This document shows, piece by piece, positions 1 through 9,854 of a stretch of DNA of 64,000 nucleotides. The first letter of the stretch is position 1, and each line of letters opens with the position of its first letter. The translations under genes were made by a program, and so were the position numbers. Below the pieces are notes generated by a model. It was not told the DNA's origin. It made no database searches and saw only the letters and a list, made by a program, of their open reading frames with translations. The stretch is from Ohessyouella blattaphilus. Lineage in GTDB: Bacteria; Bacillota; Clostridia; Lachnospirales; Lachnospiraceae. The stretch covers positions 1 through 64,000 of the forward strand of contig NZ_JAMXOC010000016.1 of NCBI RefSeq assembly GCF_024721265.1, given 5' to 3'.

Positions 1-6
1 ATTCCT

Positions 7-29
7 CCCCACCTAAGTTTTAGATGGGG
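7..29. other. Short hairpin before the first gene
   Basis: CCCCACCTAA and TTAGATGGGG form an imperfect stem (one mismatch) around a four-base loop. No T-run follows, so it is not a convincing terminator on the + strand. It could be the end of a structure cut by the window edge. Function unknown. Confidence 0.3.
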
Positions 30-48
30 TATCCTTGCTATAAAAAAG

Positions 49-1182
49 ATGAAAATAAAAAAACTATTGTTATCACTGTTACTACTGTGTCTCTTTGCAT
101 CTGCTTGTGGTGTTAAGGATAGTGAACCGATAGCGGCGGGGGAAGTCATACCGGAAACGAAGAAGGCTACCACAGCTAAAGTAGCGCCCCAAATAAAGAA
201 AGAAGATGTGCCCCAAGATATGCGTATCCATTTTTTGGACGTAGGTCAGGGGCTTTCTGTTTTGGTTGAGAGTCAAGGAAGATATCTGATTTACGATGGT
301 GGTGGTCAGGGAAGTTCTTCCTATGTGGTCGCGTATTTGCGAGAACAGGGTGTGGAAAAGCTGGATTATGTAATTGCTTCTCACTATGATGCGGATCACT
401 TGGCCGGTCTGGTGGGGTGCCTCAATGTTTTCTCCGCCGAGAGAGTCTTGGCTCCAGACTACGAACACGATACTAAGCTCTATTCCTCTTTTATGAAGGG
501 GGTAACGGAACGGGGAATCCCTTTTTCTTCACCAGTACAAGGAGAGACATTTACCCTGGGAGCGGCTACGTTTACCGTTCTTTCGGCAAAGCCTGAAAAC
601 GGTGATTCTAATGATTACTCCTTGGTAATCAAGATTATGAATGGACAAAATTCCTGTATTTTAACGGGTGACGCTTCTGCTGCCTCAGAAGCAGAGATGA
701 TTCGTTCCGGGAGAGAGCTCTCCTGTGATATATTAAGTATCGGTCATCACGGCTCGGCAAGTTCCACAAGTTGGGATTTCCTTGAAAAGACCGTTCCCGA
801 GGCAGCGGTTATCTCTGTGGGCCGGGATAATTCTTATGGGCATCCTGACCGGGACGTACTAGAAAAGTTAGAAAGTATGGAGATTGATCTGTACCGAAGC
901 GATCTTCAAGGGACGGTAATCGCGACCTCTAATGGGAGCGAGTTTACTTGGAGCGAGGCCCCTTGTAACGATTATCAAGGCGGTGATTCGGGGACACAGC
1001 CCGCAGAAACCAGTGTTTCGCCAGAGGTCTCTAGTAGTCTGCAGGTATGGAAATCAGCCTCAGGGAAGAAGTATCATAGCATTCCTAATTGCGGGACGAT
1101 GAACCCAGATCAGGCGGTACAAATGAGCGAGGAAGAAGCGCAAAATAGCGGGTTGGGGGCGTGTTCTAAGTGCTGCAGATAA
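49..1182 (+). CDS. ComEC/Rec2-related metallo-beta-lactamase-fold lipoprotein
   Basis: A 377-residue exported hydrolase. A basic start and hydrophobic stretch end in a lipobox-like SAC with Cys20, so it is probably lipid-anchored outside the membrane. The body is a metallo-beta-lactamase fold of the ComEC C-terminal type: FLDVGQG at 62-68, the metal motif HYDADH at 112-117, TGD with Asp208, and GHHGS at 232-236. It lacks the ComEC competence and membrane-channel domains, so it is a stand-alone secreted relative, often annotated as a ComEC/Rec2-family or MBL-fold hydrolase; its substrate is not known. Residues about 336-377 form a small Cys-rich tail (Tyr342-His343, Cys348, Cys372, Cys375) resembling the Ada-like zinc-binding tail found on some secreted nucleases. 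The ribosome-binding site is weak and a later start is not obvious. Confidence 0.8.
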   Translation: MKIKKLLLSLLLLCLFASACGVKDSEPIAAGEVIPETKKATTAKVAPQIKKEDVPQDMRIHFLDVGQGLSVLVESQGRYLIYDGGGQGSSSYVVAYLREQGVEKLDYVIASHYDADHLAGLVGCLNVFSAERVLAPDYEHDTKLYSSFMKGVTERGIPFSSPVQGETFTLGAATFTVLSAKPENGDSNDYSLVIKIMNGQNSCILTGDASAASEAEMIRSGRELSCDILSIGHHGSASSTSWDFLEKTVPEAAVISVGRDNSYGHPDRDVLEKLESMEIDLYRSDLQGTVIATSNGSEFTWSEAPCNDYQGGDSGTQPAETSVSPEVSSSLQVWKSASGKKYHSIPNCGTMNPDQAVQMSEEEAQNSGLGACSKCCR

Positions 1183-1203
1183 GGGTGAAAAACCACAAAA
1201 AAG

Positions 1204-1232
1204 TTGCCTTATGGAAAAAACAGTAGTATAAT
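1204..1232 (+). promoter_or_regulatory. Sigma-A-type promoter of the coiled-coil wall protein gene
   Basis: TTGCCT (1204-1209) and TATAAT (1227-1232) are separated by 17 bases. Transcription would begin about 35 bases before the ATG at 1275, which has the ribosome-binding sequence AAAGGGA. Confidence 0.65.
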
Positions 1233-1274
1233 ACTTGAACACGACTTTTGGTGGATTGAAAGGGAAAATCAAGT

Positions 1275-2273
1275 ATGAGTATTAAATTTAATAAGGCGGC
1301 CCAGTTGTCGCTAGTTATTTTACTGGTCGTCACCTTAGTGTTTACTCCTGGTCTAACTGGACATGCAGAAGAGCCGGAGGAGAAGCTGAACAATTTAGGG
1401 TCAGCTCTTGGGGAATACGAAAGCGAATTGGGACAGGCGACAAAAGAGTTAGAAGCACTTGTGTCAGAAGTAGAAGCATCTAAGATGGATTTATTAGAGG
1501 CAGAAGAGCAAGAAGCAAAGCAGCACGAAGAGATGAAGTTGAGAATCAAGTATATGTATGAGACGGGATCGGTATCCCTTCTCCAGCTTCTGATAGAGTC
1601 ATCAGATTTAGCAAGTTTAACGGCTAATATTGAGTATGTATCTATGGTGACTAGTCATGATAGGGAAATGCTAACAGAGTACCAAAGAGTGGTAGAAGAT
1701 ACTGCTGCAAGGGCAGCCGACTTAGAAGGTCGCCGGAATGAACTTAGCTCTTTGCAGACGCAGTTAAACGAGAAGATTGCCAGTGCAGAAGAGGCTATTA
1801 AGAAAGCTAGCGCAGAAGTAGACGCCAAGCGAAAAGCTGAGTTAGAAGCTTTGCAAGCGGCCTTGGATGAGGCGAAAAAGTACGAAGATGCCGTATCTCC
1901 TGAAGAGGGGAATAACCAGGGAAGCGGAAGCAGCGGCAGTAACGAAACGACGCCACCGCCTAGCGGCAATGGCTCAAATGGCAGTGGTTCTAATGGAGCG
2001 CTTTACACTCTCGATCAGTTTCTCTCTATGGGAGTTGTGAACTGGGGTGGGTATCGCTTTACTTATTACTCACAGTCCGTGTTGCCAGGACCAGGACTTA
2101 ATATTCCTGGAAGGCATGTAAATGCCGATGGTTATGTCAGCGACGGCGATGGTTATATTGTCTTAGCGGCTTTAGGAGCAAAGGGAGCAGTTTACGATAC
2201 GCCTTTTGGCTATCAAGGAAAGGTATACGATAGCTGTCCTTCAGCGGGAACTTTAGACGTCTATATTCGGTAA
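1275..2273 (+). CDS. Secreted coiled-coil protein with 3D/double-psi-barrel-like C-terminal domain
   Basis: A 332-residue exported protein. A signal peptide is predicted with cleavage near Ala31 (GHA/EE). Residues about 32-200 are a charged heptad-rich coiled coil of the type found in PcsB, CwlO and EnvC-like wall-hydrolase activators. A Gly/Ser/Asn-rich linker spans about 210-240. The last 90 residues (WGGYRF, near-terminal KVYDSC, TLDVYI) resemble a compact double-psi beta-barrel/3D-type module seen in clostridial surface proteins. The coiled coil is similar to that of the M23 protein at 53846-54952, for example RIKYMYETG against RIKYIFEGG and HDREMLTEYQ against YDRDMLNEYQ. It probably acts at the cell wall. 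No catalytic motif of a known peptidoglycan hydrolase is clear, so the activity is open. A terminator follows. Confidence 0.7.
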   Translation: MSIKFNKAAQLSLVILLVVTLVFTPGLTGHAEEPEEKLNNLGSALGEYESELGQATKELEALVSEVEASKMDLLEAEEQEAKQHEEMKLRIKYMYETGSVSLLQLLIESSDLASLTANIEYVSMVTSHDREMLTEYQRVVEDTAARAADLEGRRNELSSLQTQLNEKIASAEEAIKKASAEVDAKRKAELEALQAALDEAKKYEDAVSPEEGNNQGSGSSGSNETTPPPSGNGSNGSGSNGALYTLDQFLSMGVVNWGGYRFTYYSQSVLPGPGLNIPGRHVNADGYVSDGDGYIVLAALGAKGAVYDTPFGYQGKVYDSCPSAGTLDVYIR

Positions 2274-2282
2274 AAATAGGAT

Positions 2283-2323
2283 ACGTCCTCTAGCAAAGAT
2301 TTCACTTTGTTAGGGGACGTTTT
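2283..2323 (+). terminator. Rho-independent terminator after the coiled-coil protein gene
   Basis: A 16-bp stem (2283-2298 with 2305-2320, two G-U type pairs), a 6-base loop and a short T-run. It overlaps the upstream in-frame TTG at 2307, which argues that the next gene starts later, at 2349. Confidence 0.85.
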
Positions 2324-2348
2324 GCAAGAAAGAGAAAGAGGGGAAGTT

Positions 2349-3122
2349 ATGAGTAAGAGATATATCAGAGGACTGGCAGTGGTACTGCTTGCGGTTACGC
2401 TGTTATCCGGTTGTGCCGGAAAAAAAGAAATGGTCGGCAACTATACCGATGAGATGAAGATAGAACCAGGGGTGGATATTTCCGAGTACGGTGCCGATAG
2501 TGTTGAACGAGACGGCGACCACGAGGGGAGTCTGTATTTCTCCAACCTGGATTTTTACAACATGAAATCAACGGATACCATGAAGATTTTGCCAAAGTTT
2601 AAAACGATTCAACAAAGTGATGAACGTACCTGTGCTTTAACCTGTATTCTCATGGTTTTTAATTATTATGGTAACGACAAGGATTATGACGAATACGATC
2701 TTCTAAAGCTTCATCCTGAAGGAGAGGAGATGAAGTCTACCTCCCTTCCGCAAGCGGTGGCGGTGTTTGATCAGGTTGGTGGTTTTAAATTGACCACAAC
2801 CACGGACTTTCACGAAAAGGGAGAAGAGCTCACCCTAGGTACGCTTTACGGCTTTATCGATGAAGATAAACCAGTGATGGTGTGTTGGAATGACTGGGGT
2901 GGTCATTGGCAGATCATCATCGGCTACGATACTATGGGAACAAAGACCGAGCAAGACGATGTTCTAATTGTTGCCGATCCCTACGATACGACGGACCACA
3001 ATCAGGATGGCTATGGAGTCTATCCGGCCCAGCGATTTTTCTACAATTTTACTACCTACAACTTCTTTTCTGAAGAAGAGGGGAACGATCAGCTATTTAT
3101 CGTCGCTGAACCAAATAACTAA
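2349..3122 (+). CDS. C39-like papain-fold lipoprotein
   Basis: A 257-residue exported protein. I chose the ATG at 2349 because AGAGGGG lies just upstream and the protein then begins MSKRYIRG followed by a lipoprotein signal LLSGC (Cys22). The body matches the C39-like peptidase family (papain-type fold): Gln and catalytic Cys in QQSDERTC (Cys95), His in GGHWQIIIGYD (His186) and Asp in VADPYD (Asp210), in the usual order. These proteins are predicted extracytoplasmic cysteine peptidases or peptidase-like proteins, and no target can be read from the sequence. It stands alone between a terminator and the trp promoter; I see no strong promoter of its own, so some read-through is possible. Confidence 0.75.
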   Translation: MSKRYIRGLAVVLLAVTLLSGCAGKKEMVGNYTDEMKIEPGVDISEYGADSVERDGDHEGSLYFSNLDFYNMKSTDTMKILPKFKTIQQSDERTCALTCILMVFNYYGNDKDYDEYDLLKLHPEGEEMKSTSLPQAVAVFDQVGGFKLTTTTDFHEKGEELTLGTLYGFIDEDKPVMVCWNDWGGHWQIIIGYDTMGTKTEQDDVLIVADPYDTTDHNQDGYGVYPAQRFFYNFTTYNFFSEEEGNDQLFIVAEPNN

Positions 3123-3130
3123 AAAAACAT

Positions 3131-3159
3131 TTGACAAGAATAAAAAACCGGATTATACT
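3131..3159 (+). promoter_or_regulatory. trp operon promoter
   Basis: TTGACA (3131-3136) and TATACT (3154-3159) with a 17-base spacer, 9 bases after the stop of the preceding gene. It drives the T-box leader and the trp operon. Confidence 0.85.
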
Positions 3160-3165
3160 CAAGTA

Positions 3166-3457
3166 CATTAATAAAAGACAAACCGTTGAGGTGGAGATAA
3201 CGTTAGTAGCGCACTTTCAGAGAGTTCGGGTAGGTGGAAGCCGAGCAGAGAGCGGATTAGCAAATGGACCACTGAGGGCACGGACAAAAAGCGACTTCTC
3301 GCTTTAGTACTTCGTGACGAAAGGCTTGCGTTAGTAGCCGGAGATATGTTGGTATCTTGCTAAGTGTGTGCGTATGCACAAATTAAGGTGGCACCACGGG
3401 TGTATTGTTGACTCGTCCTTTAACAAAGTTTAATTACTTCGTTAAAGGATTTTTTTT
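3166..3457 (+). promoter_or_regulatory. T-box leader (tRNA-Trp sensing) of the trp operon
   Basis: This roughly 290-base untranslated leader lies between the promoter and trpE. It has the T-box sequence AAGGTGGCACCACGGG (3385-3400), the AGAGAG and GGTGGAAGCC elements of Stem I (near 3220-3242), and the 3' Stem I segment ATGGACCACTGAGGG. A TGG codon at 3265-3267, followed by ACC and ACTGAG, is in the right place for the specifier, so it should read tRNA-Trp. The T-box is followed at once by a terminator. In the known mechanism uncharged tRNA-Trp stabilises the antiterminator and allows read-through when tryptophan is short. This accounts for the 357-base gap before trpE. Confidence 0.9.
3416..3457 (+). 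terminator. T-box-regulated intrinsic terminator of the trp leader
   Basis: TCCTTTAACAAAG pairs with CTTCGTTAAAGGA (one mismatch), followed by eight T. Its left arm lies just after the T-box sequence, as expected for the alternative terminator and antiterminator folds. Confidence 0.9.
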
Positions 3458-3479
3458 GTGCAAAAAAGGGAGAATAGCT

Positions 3480-4916
3480 ATGAGACAGACATCATTTGGA
3501 GAACTAAAAGAACTCAATCAAACAGGAACGTATCGGCGTTTACCGCTGACGTGTGAACTTTTTTCGGACATCGCCACTAGTGTGGAGGTGCTTCATAAGT
3601 TTATGAATGTGAGCGATCACTGCTTTATGTTTGAAAGCGCTTCGGAGACAAAGCAGTGGGGACGTTATACATTCATCGGCTATGACCCGGTCTTAGAGGT
3701 AAGCAGTACCGATGTTATCGAAGGTTCTCCAAAGGATTACTTAAGTCGTCTGATCGCCGAGAATAAGAGTCCTCGGATACCGGGGCTACCGTCTTTTCTC
3801 GGTGGACTGGTGGGTTACTTTGCCTACGACTACTGCAAATATGAAGAGCCGATTTTAGATATTCCGGTAGAAGATAACGAAGGTTTTAAAGACTTTGACT
3901 TCATGCTTTTTGACAAGCTAGTTATCTATGATAACTTTTCCCAGAAGATGACCCTAGTTGTGAATATCAAGAACGATAATCTAGAGAAAAGGTACCAAGA
4001 AGGGCTACAGACCTTGGAGCAGATGAAGGTCATTATTACCAGAGGTAAGAAAAAGAGCTTACCTAAGGGACGTTTGTTGACACCAGCAAAGCCGCTATTT
4101 GACGAGAAAGCCTATACGGAAAAGGTACTCCAGGTTAAAGAGCGAATTCGTGAAGGAGATCTTTTTCAGCTAGTCTTAAGCAATCGCCTTGAGGCAGAGT
4201 TTTCCGGAAGTCTTTTTGATACGTATCGTTTACTGCGAACCATTAACCCTTCGCCCTATATGTTCTACTTTTCCAGTAAGGATATGGAGGTGGCAGGCGC
4301 TTCGCCGGAGACACTAGTTAAGGTTATGGGCTCGGAAGTGCTTACGTATCCGCTAGCAGGGACGAGAAGGCGAGGCCAAAATGATTTGGAGGATAAAGAT
4401 CTAGAGCAAGAATTATTGGCTGATGAGAAGGAGAAGGCAGAGCACAATATGCTAGTTGACCTAGGGCGTAACGATCTCGGCAAAATATGTGACTTTGGTA
4501 GTGTGGAGGTCAAGGATTACCTGCAAGTGCTTCGCTTTTCTCACGTGATGCACCTAGGGTCTACCGTTCAGGGAAGACTTAGGACAGATAAGGAAGCGCT
4601 AGATGCTCTCGGGGCTGTGCTTCCTGCCGGCACCCTCTCGGGAGCACCTAAGGTTAAGGCGTGTCAGCTGATTGCCCAGCTAGAAAATAATAAACGGGGA
4701 ATTTATGGCGGGGCCATCGGTTATTTAAGTCTTACTGGCGATCTGGACACCTGCATCGGGATTCGCTTAGCCTATCGGAAAAACGGCAAGGTCTTCGTTC
4801 GCTCAGGTGCAGGAATTGTTGCCGATAGCGATCCTCACAAAGAATACGTAGAGTGCCTTAATAAAGCAGAAGCGATGCTTGTTGCCCTCACAGGCAGTGA
4901 GAGGATGGAGGTGTAG
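3480..4916 (+). CDS. trpE: Anthranilate synthase component I
   Basis: The 478-residue TrpE subunit makes anthranilate from chorismate, using ammonia supplied by TrpG. I start it at the ATG 3480 (AGGGAGA upstream), not at the in-frame TTG 3405 inside the leader terminator. The N-terminal domain carries FESASE at about 51-56, equivalent to the LLES-type tryptophan feedback site, then WGRYTFIGYDP. The C-terminal chorismate-binding domain has YPLAGTRRRG, DLGRNDLG, LPAGTLSGAPK and the final RSGAGIVADSDP. It is the first gene of the seven-gene operon and ends 2 bases before trpG. Context and the full operon favour TrpE over PabB. Confidence 0.96.
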   Translation: MRQTSFGELKELNQTGTYRRLPLTCELFSDIATSVEVLHKFMNVSDHCFMFESASETKQWGRYTFIGYDPVLEVSSTDVIEGSPKDYLSRLIAENKSPRIPGLPSFLGGLVGYFAYDYCKYEEPILDIPVEDNEGFKDFDFMLFDKLVIYDNFSQKMTLVVNIKNDNLEKRYQEGLQTLEQMKVIITRGKKKSLPKGRLLTPAKPLFDEKAYTEKVLQVKERIREGDLFQLVLSNRLEAEFSGSLFDTYRLLRTINPSPYMFYFSSKDMEVAGASPETLVKVMGSEVLTYPLAGTRRRGQNDLEDKDLEQELLADEKEKAEHNMLVDLGRNDLGKICDFGSVEVKDYLQVLRFSHVMHLGSTVQGRLRTDKEALDALGAVLPAGTLSGAPKVKACQLIAQLENNKRGIYGGAIGYLSLTGDLDTCIGIRLAYRKNGKVFVRSGAGIVADSDPHKEYVECLNKAEAMLVALTGSERMEV

Positions 4917-4918
4917 AA

Positions 4919-5488
4919 ATGGTCTTACTAATTGATAATTACGATAGTTTTTCTTATAACCTATACCAGCTTTTCGGGGAGCTAACTAAGGAAATACGGG
5001 TCGTTCGTAACGACGAATTAAGCGTAGAAGAGATTGCGGCGCTGGCGCCAGAGACCATTATTCTGTCCCCGGGACCTGGACGACCAGAGGCGGCCGGGGT
5101 GTGTCTTGAGGTTGTTAGCAGGTTGAAGGGGCAGGTGAAGTTCTTAGGTGTATGTTTGGGGCATCAAGTGATTTGTCAGGCCTATGGTGGACAGATCGAT
5201 TATGCAGAAGAGCTGATGCATGGCAAGCAGTCGCGAATCAAGGTGGTGGCGGATGAAAGCCAGCTTTTTAAAAACATGAGCGCGAGCTTATCCGTAGGAC
5301 GTTATCACTCGCTAATCGCAAAAGAGAACTCTTTACCAGGAGAACTAAAGGTAACCTCGCGAACGGCTAACGAAGAAGTGATGAGTGTAGAAGATAAGGA
5401 AAATAAGGTGTTCGGTGTACAGTTTCATCCAGAGTCCATCCTAACACCCTTAGGAAAACAGATGATTCAGAATTTTATGGAGGTATAG
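4919..5488 (+). CDS. trpG: Anthranilate synthase glutamine amidotransferase component II
   Basis: A 189-residue class I glutamine amidotransferase that delivers ammonia to TrpE. Visible motifs are LIDNYDSF at the start, the oxyanion loop SPGPGRP (50-56), the nucleophile elbow GVCLGHQ with Cys79, and the FHPES triad residues His170 and Glu172. Length is typical of an unfused TrpG/PabA. The GATase is separate and not fused to TrpD as in enterobacteria. In some bacteria the same subunit also serves PabB; no pabB lies in this window. Confidence 0.95.
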   Translation: MVLLIDNYDSFSYNLYQLFGELTKEIRVVRNDELSVEEIAALAPETIILSPGPGRPEAAGVCLEVVSRLKGQVKFLGVCLGHQVICQAYGGQIDYAEELMHGKQSRIKVVADESQLFKNMSASLSVGRYHSLIAKENSLPGELKVTSRTANEEVMSVEDKENKVFGVQFHPESILTPLGKQMIQNFMEV

Positions 5489-5492
5489 AAGC

Positions 5493-6497
5493 ATGATACA
5501 TGAAGCAATTGTAAGACTAAGCAACCGGGAAGACCTAGATTATGAGATGGCAAGGGCTTCTATGGATGAAATAATGAGTGGGCAGGCAACGGAAGTGCAG
5601 ATGAGTGCTTTTTTAGTCGCGATGGCGATGAAAGGCGAGACTATTGAAGAAATCACCGCCTGCGCCGCAGGTATGCGGGCACACTGTGTAAAGCTGCTTA
5701 ATGACCAGGAAGTGCTTGAAATTGTGGGAACCGGTGGCGACCGCGCCAATTCCTTTAATATCTCGACCACTTCTAGTCTGGTTATCTCGGCAGCCGGAGT
5801 CCCGGTAGCGAAGCACGGAAATAGAGCCGCGTCCAGTAAAAGCGGAGCAGCAGATGTCCTAGAGGCTCTGGGAGTAAAGATTAACGTCTCCCCGGAAAAA
5901 AGTACAAAGCTTCTTAGGGATTTGGGTTTTTGTTTTCTCTTTGCTCAGAACTACCACCTCTCCATGAAGTACGTGGCTCCTGTACGCCGGGAATTATCGA
6001 TTCCCACCATCTTTAATATTCTAGGGCCGCTAACAAACCCTGCTGGTGCGAAGATGGAGCTGATGGGGGTCTATGAAGAAGGCTTAGTTGAGCCGTTAGC
6101 GAGAGTACTGGCGAATTTAGGAGTCAAGCGGGGCATGGTGGTCTACGGTCAAGATGGCTTAGATGAGATTTCCTTAAGCGCGCCGACGACGGTGTGCGAG
6201 GTGAAGGACGGAACGTATAAGTCCTATGTGATCAAACCAGAAGACTATGGCTTCACGCGGTGCAGGAAAGCTGACTTAGTCGGTGGCGATGCTGCGGAGA
6301 ACGCAGCGATTACTAGGGCAATTTTAAAAGGTGAGAAGGGACCGAAGGCAGATGCGGTTATCCTAAACTCGGCAGCTGCTATCCACTTAGGTAAAGAGAT
6401 TAGTATGGAAGCGGCGGTGAAAGAAGCCAGGGAAGTGATCGATAGTGGGAAAGCGTTAGCTCACCTAGAAGCATTTATTAAGGAGTCAAATTCATGA
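5493..6497 (+). CDS. trpD: Anthranilate phosphoribosyltransferase
   Basis: 334 residues; transfers the phosphoribosyl group of PRPP to anthranilate. It shows the glycine-rich PRPP loop [14 protein letters not shown] (about 80-93), [21 protein letters not shown] and the [11 protein letters not shown] motif, all typical of TrpD. Start ATG follows a GGAGG-containing region at the end of trpG. It overlaps trpC by 4 bases (ATGA), which suggests coupled translation. Confidence 0.96.
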   Translation: MIHEAIVRLSNREDLDYEMARASMDEIMSGQATEVQMSAFLVAMAMKGETIEEITACAAGMRAHCVKLLNDQEVLEIVGTGGDRANSFNISTTSSLVISAAGVPVAKHGNRAASSKSGAADVLEALGVKINVSPEKSTKLLRDLGFCFLFAQNYHLSMKYVAPVRRELSIPTIFNILGPLTNPAGAKMELMGVYEEGLVEPLARVLANLGVKRGMVVYGQDGLDEISLSAPTTVCEVKDGTYKSYVIKPEDYGFTRCRKADLVGGDAAENAAITRAILKGEKGPKADAVILNSAAAIHLGKEISMEAAVKEAREVIDSGKALAHLEAFIKESNS

Positions 6498-7297
6498 AGC
6501 AGGATATTTTAGAGCAAATTGTGGTAGCGACCAAGGTAAGAGTAGAAAAGGCGAAGCAGCAGATACTTAAGGAGACGTTAGTCAGTTCACCAGGAATGTC
6601 AAAGCCTTCCAAGTGTATATCTTTTTATCAGGCGCTAAAGGCTCCGGGGATGTCCTTTATCTGCGAGATCAAGAAAGCTTCCCCTTCAAAGGGCTTGATT
6701 GCCGAAGATTTTCCTTATTTGGAGATTGCTATGGAATACGAAGCAGCAGGGGCCAGTGCAATCTCGGTGCTGACGGAGCCGGTGTTTTTTAAAGGTAGTC
6801 ATACGTACTTAAAGGAAGTAAGCGCGAAGGTGGGGATACCGACCCTGCGAAAAGACTTTATTATTGACGAGTATCAGATATACGAAGCCAAAGCCTTAGG
6901 GGCTGCGGCAGTTCTCCTTATCTGCAGTATTTTAAGCTCTTCCCAGTTAAAGGCTTATCTGGAACTAGCCCGGTCGCTAGGACTGGATGCTTTAGTAGAA
7001 GCCCATTCAAGCGCTGAGGTCGCTAAAGCCGTGGCAGCAGGTGCTCAGATTATTGGTGTTAATAACCGGGACTTAAAAGATTTTAGCGTAGATATTAATC
7101 ACAGCATCAACCTCCGAAAAGAGGTGCCAGATAGCTGCCTTTTCGTTTCCGAAAGCGGTATCCGCCATCCAGCAGATGTTAGACGCTTAGAAGAAAATAG
7201 CGTGGATGCGGTCCTAATTGGTGAGCAGCTGATGCGCAGCTCAGATAAGAAAAGGGAGCTCCAGAGATTAGGGGGAATGGAACATGGCAAAGGTTAA
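6494..7297 (+). CDS. trpC: Indole-3-glycerol phosphate synthase
   Basis: A 267-residue TIM-barrel enzyme that closes the indole ring. Diagnostic segments are [13 protein letters not shown] (catalytic Lys and substrate loop), [38 protein letters not shown] and the C-terminal phosphate motif SESGI. It is a single-domain TrpC, not fused to TrpF. It overlaps trpD by 4 bases and trpF by 14 bases. Confidence 0.95.
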   Translation: MKQDILEQIVVATKVRVEKAKQQILKETLVSSPGMSKPSKCISFYQALKAPGMSFICEIKKASPSKGLIAEDFPYLEIAMEYEAAGASAISVLTEPVFFKGSHTYLKEVSAKVGIPTLRKDFIIDEYQIYEAKALGAAAVLLICSILSSSQLKAYLELARSLGLDALVEAHSSAEVAKAVAAGAQIIGVNNRDLKDFSVDINHSINLRKEVPDSCLFVSESGIRHPADVRRLEENSVDAVLIGEQLMRSSDKKRELQRLGGMEHGKG

Positions 7298-7889
7298 AAT
7301 ATGCGGAATTACTCGCCCAGAAGAGATTGCCTATGGGAACGCATATCAGCCAGATTATATCGGTTTTGTCTTTGCGAGGAGTCGGCGCCAGGTGAGTCTG
7401 CAAAAGGCTCAGGAGCTTCGCCGTCAGTTAGATAGCCGGATTCAAGCAGTAGGCGTCTTTGTGGATGAAGAGTTCCAAAAGGTGGTAGAGGCAGTAGAGA
7501 CGGGAGCCATTCAGATGATTCAGCTACACGGTCAAGAAGACGAGGCGTATCTTAAGGCGCTACGACGGCGGACATCGGTACCGATTATTAAGGCCTTAGC
7601 CGTTAACTCCTCATTAGATATTCAGAAGGCAAATGAAAGTAGTGGGGATTACGTGTTATTAGACTATAGGAAGCCTGGCAGCGGTAGGAGTTTTGACTGG
7701 GAGCTTCTAAAGGGGATGACTAGAGCGTATTTCCTGGCTGGCGGAATATGCTCGGATAATATAGAGGAGGCTCTAGGTCTACCAGGACTTTTGGCTCTAG
7801 ATATTAGCTCCGGGGTTGAAAAAGATGGAAAGAAGGATGAGTCGCTAATTAGGGACTGTATAAGGAGGATAAGAAATGACGAAAGGTAG
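7284..7889 (+). CDS. trpF: Phosphoribosylanthranilate isomerase
   Basis: A 201-residue TIM-barrel isomerase. The N-terminal KVKICGIT carries the catalytic Cys7; further motifs are [20 protein letters not shown], the general-acid Asp region [11 protein letters not shown] and the end segment [14 protein letters not shown]. It overlaps trpC by 14 bases and trpB by 14 bases, so the middle of the operon is strongly packed. Confidence 0.94.
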   Translation: MAKVKICGITRPEEIAYGNAYQPDYIGFVFARSRRQVSLQKAQELRRQLDSRIQAVGVFVDEEFQKVVEAVETGAIQMIQLHGQEDEAYLKALRRRTSVPIIKALAVNSSLDIQKANESSGDYVLLDYRKPGSGRSFDWELLKGMTRAYFLAGGICSDNIEEALGLPGLLALDISSGVEKDGKKDESLIRDCIRRIRNDER

Positions 7890-9060
7890 ATTTGGAATTC
7901 ACGGGGGGCAGTATATTCCCGAAACCTTAATGAGTGAATTGGAAAACTTAGAAAGAGAGTATGAAAAATATCGAAAAGATCCTGAGTTTAAGCGGGAATT
8001 GAAGGCGCTTTTAGATGACTATGCAGGGCGCCCCTCACGGCTTTACTATGCGGGAAATATTACCGAGGATTTGGGCGGCGCGAAAGTATATTTAAAGCGG
8101 GAGGACTTAAATCACACGGGTGCCCATAAAATCAATAATGTACTAGGGCAGGTATTGCTGGCAAAAAGGATGGGAAAAACGCGGGTGATTGCTGAAACCG
8201 GTGCCGGTCAGCACGGGGTGGCAACAGCCACAGCGGCGGCTCTTCTAGGACTTGAATGCGAAGTCTTTATGGGGGCTGAGGATTGCCAGAGACAAGCGCT
8301 TAACGTGTATCGCATGCATCTTCTCGGGGCGAAGGTACATCCCGTATCTAGCGGAACCGGAACGCTTAAGGATGCGGTTAACGAAACCATGCGAGAGTGG
8401 ACGACGAGAATCGCGGATACCCATTATGTGCTAGGGTCAGTGATGGGACCTCACCCCTTTCCGACCATCGTACGGGACTTTCAGGCGGTCATTAGCGAGG
8501 AGGCTAGGGCCCAGATTCTTGAGAAGGAAGGGAAGCTTCCGGGGGCAGTTTTTGCCTGTGTAGGGGGCGGCAGCAATGCCATCGGGATGTTCTATCACTT
8601 CATTCCCGATGAGCAGGTGGCCCTTTACGGCTGCGAGGCTGCGGGTCGGGGTATCAGTACCAAGGATACGGCAGCGACCATCGCTACTGGTAGCTTAGGC
8701 GTCTTCCACGGGATGAAATCTTATTTTTGCCAAGATGAATACGGCCAGATTGCTCCCGTCTATTCCATCTCGGCAGGCCTTGATTATCCAGGGATTGGAC
8801 CGGAACACGCCCATTTACATGATTTAGGGAGAGCCCAGTACGTGCCGATTACCGATGAGGAAGCGGTCTCCGCTTTCGAATACATTGCTAAAAAGGAAGG
8901 GATTATCTGCGCGATAGAAAGTGCTCACGCCCTTGCTTATGCGATGAAAGTAGTACCCAAAATGTCAAAAGAAGATAGCGTTATTATCTGTCTCTCCGGT
9001 CGCGGAGATAAAGACGTGGCAGCTATCGCCAGATACAAAGGAGAAAAAATATATGAGTAG
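7876..9060 (+). CDS. trpB: Tryptophan synthase beta subunit
   Basis: 394 residues; joins indole and serine to give tryptophan using pyridoxal phosphate. The PLP lysine is in HTGAHKINN (Lys85), followed by [13 protein letters not shown], the phosphate-binding GGGSNA and the [17 protein letters not shown] segment. It belongs to the ordinary TrpB1 group (starts [15 protein letters not shown]), paired with trpA, which it overlaps by 8 bases. Confidence 0.97.
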   Translation: MTKGRFGIHGGQYIPETLMSELENLEREYEKYRKDPEFKRELKALLDDYAGRPSRLYYAGNITEDLGGAKVYLKREDLNHTGAHKINNVLGQVLLAKRMGKTRVIAETGAGQHGVATATAAALLGLECEVFMGAEDCQRQALNVYRMHLLGAKVHPVSSGTGTLKDAVNETMREWTTRIADTHYVLGSVMGPHPFPTIVRDFQAVISEEARAQILEKEGKLPGAVFACVGGGSNAIGMFYHFIPDEQVALYGCEAAGRGISTKDTAATIATGSLGVFHGMKSYFCQDEYGQIAPVYSISAGLDYPGIGPEHAHLHDLGRAQYVPITDEEAVSAFEYIAKKEGIICAIESAHALAYAMKVVPKMSKEDSVIICLSGRGDKDVAAIARYKGEKIYE

Positions 9061-9823
9061 AATACAAGATGCCTTTCAAAATAAAAAAGCGTTTATTCCT
9101 TTTATAACAGCTGGAGACCCAACCCTTGCTAAGACGAAAGAGTATATCCTGCAGATGGCCGCCGCAGGCGCGGATCTCATTGAAATTGGTCTGCCCTTTT
9201 CTGATCCTATTGCTGAAGGTCCAGTTATTCAAGAAGCGGACATTAGAGCGTTAGCCAGTGGCACTACCACGGACAAGGTTCTAGAGATGGTGGCGGAACT
9301 AAAGGGTGAGATTACCATCCCCTTAGTCTTTATGACGTATCTAAATCCTGTCTTTCACTACGGCTATGAAACGTTTTTTGCCCGTTGTCAGGAAGTGGGC
9401 GTCTGCGGCATAATTATTCCCGATCTTCCTTATGAGGAAAAAGAAGAGGTGCTTGAAGTAGCAGATAAGTATCAGGTGGAACTAGTCTCCATGGTGGCCC
9501 CCACTTCGGCCAAGCGCATCCGTGAGATTGCCGTTTCAGCAAAAGGTTTTCTCTACGTTGTCTCTTCGCTAGGGGTGACGGGAGTGCGTAGTGAGATTAA
9601 GACGGACATCGAGAGCATAATTAAAGAAATCAGACAAGTGACAGACTTACCCTGCGCCGTTGGTTTTGGGATTAATACTCCTGAGCAGGCGGCCAGAATT
9701 GCTCGACACGCAGATGGCGTTATCGTTGGTAGCGGGATTGTGGATCTTATTGCGAAGTACGGAGACACTGCTGGGGAGGCGGTGTATCAGTACGTGAAGG
9801 AGATGAAAGAGGCGATCATTTAA
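9053..9823 (+). CDS. trpA: Tryptophan synthase alpha subunit
   Basis: 256 residues; cleaves indole-3-glycerol phosphate to indole. FITAGDP, the catalytic Glu44 in [11 protein letters not shown], the loop with Asp in [20 protein letters not shown] and [10 protein letters not shown] are all present. It is the last gene of the trp operon. I see no clear terminator before the next promoter at 9855. Confidence 0.96.
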   Translation: MSRIQDAFQNKKAFIPFITAGDPTLAKTKEYILQMAAAGADLIEIGLPFSDPIAEGPVIQEADIRALASGTTTDKVLEMVAELKGEITIPLVFMTYLNPVFHYGYETFFARCQEVGVCGIIIPDLPYEEKEEVLEVADKYQVELVSMVAPTSAKRIREIAVSAKGFLYVVSSLGVTGVRSEIKTDIESIIKEIRQVTDLPCAVGFGINTPEQAARIARHADGVIVGSGIVDLIAKYGDTAGEAVYQYVKEMKEAII

Positions 9824-9854
9824 GAGCAAACACAAACGGAATATACAAAATTAT

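Noticed and set aside
3405-3479. In-frame TTG extension of trpE
   Set aside because: It runs through the T-box terminator; the ATG at 3480 has a good ribosome-binding site and gives normal TrpE length.
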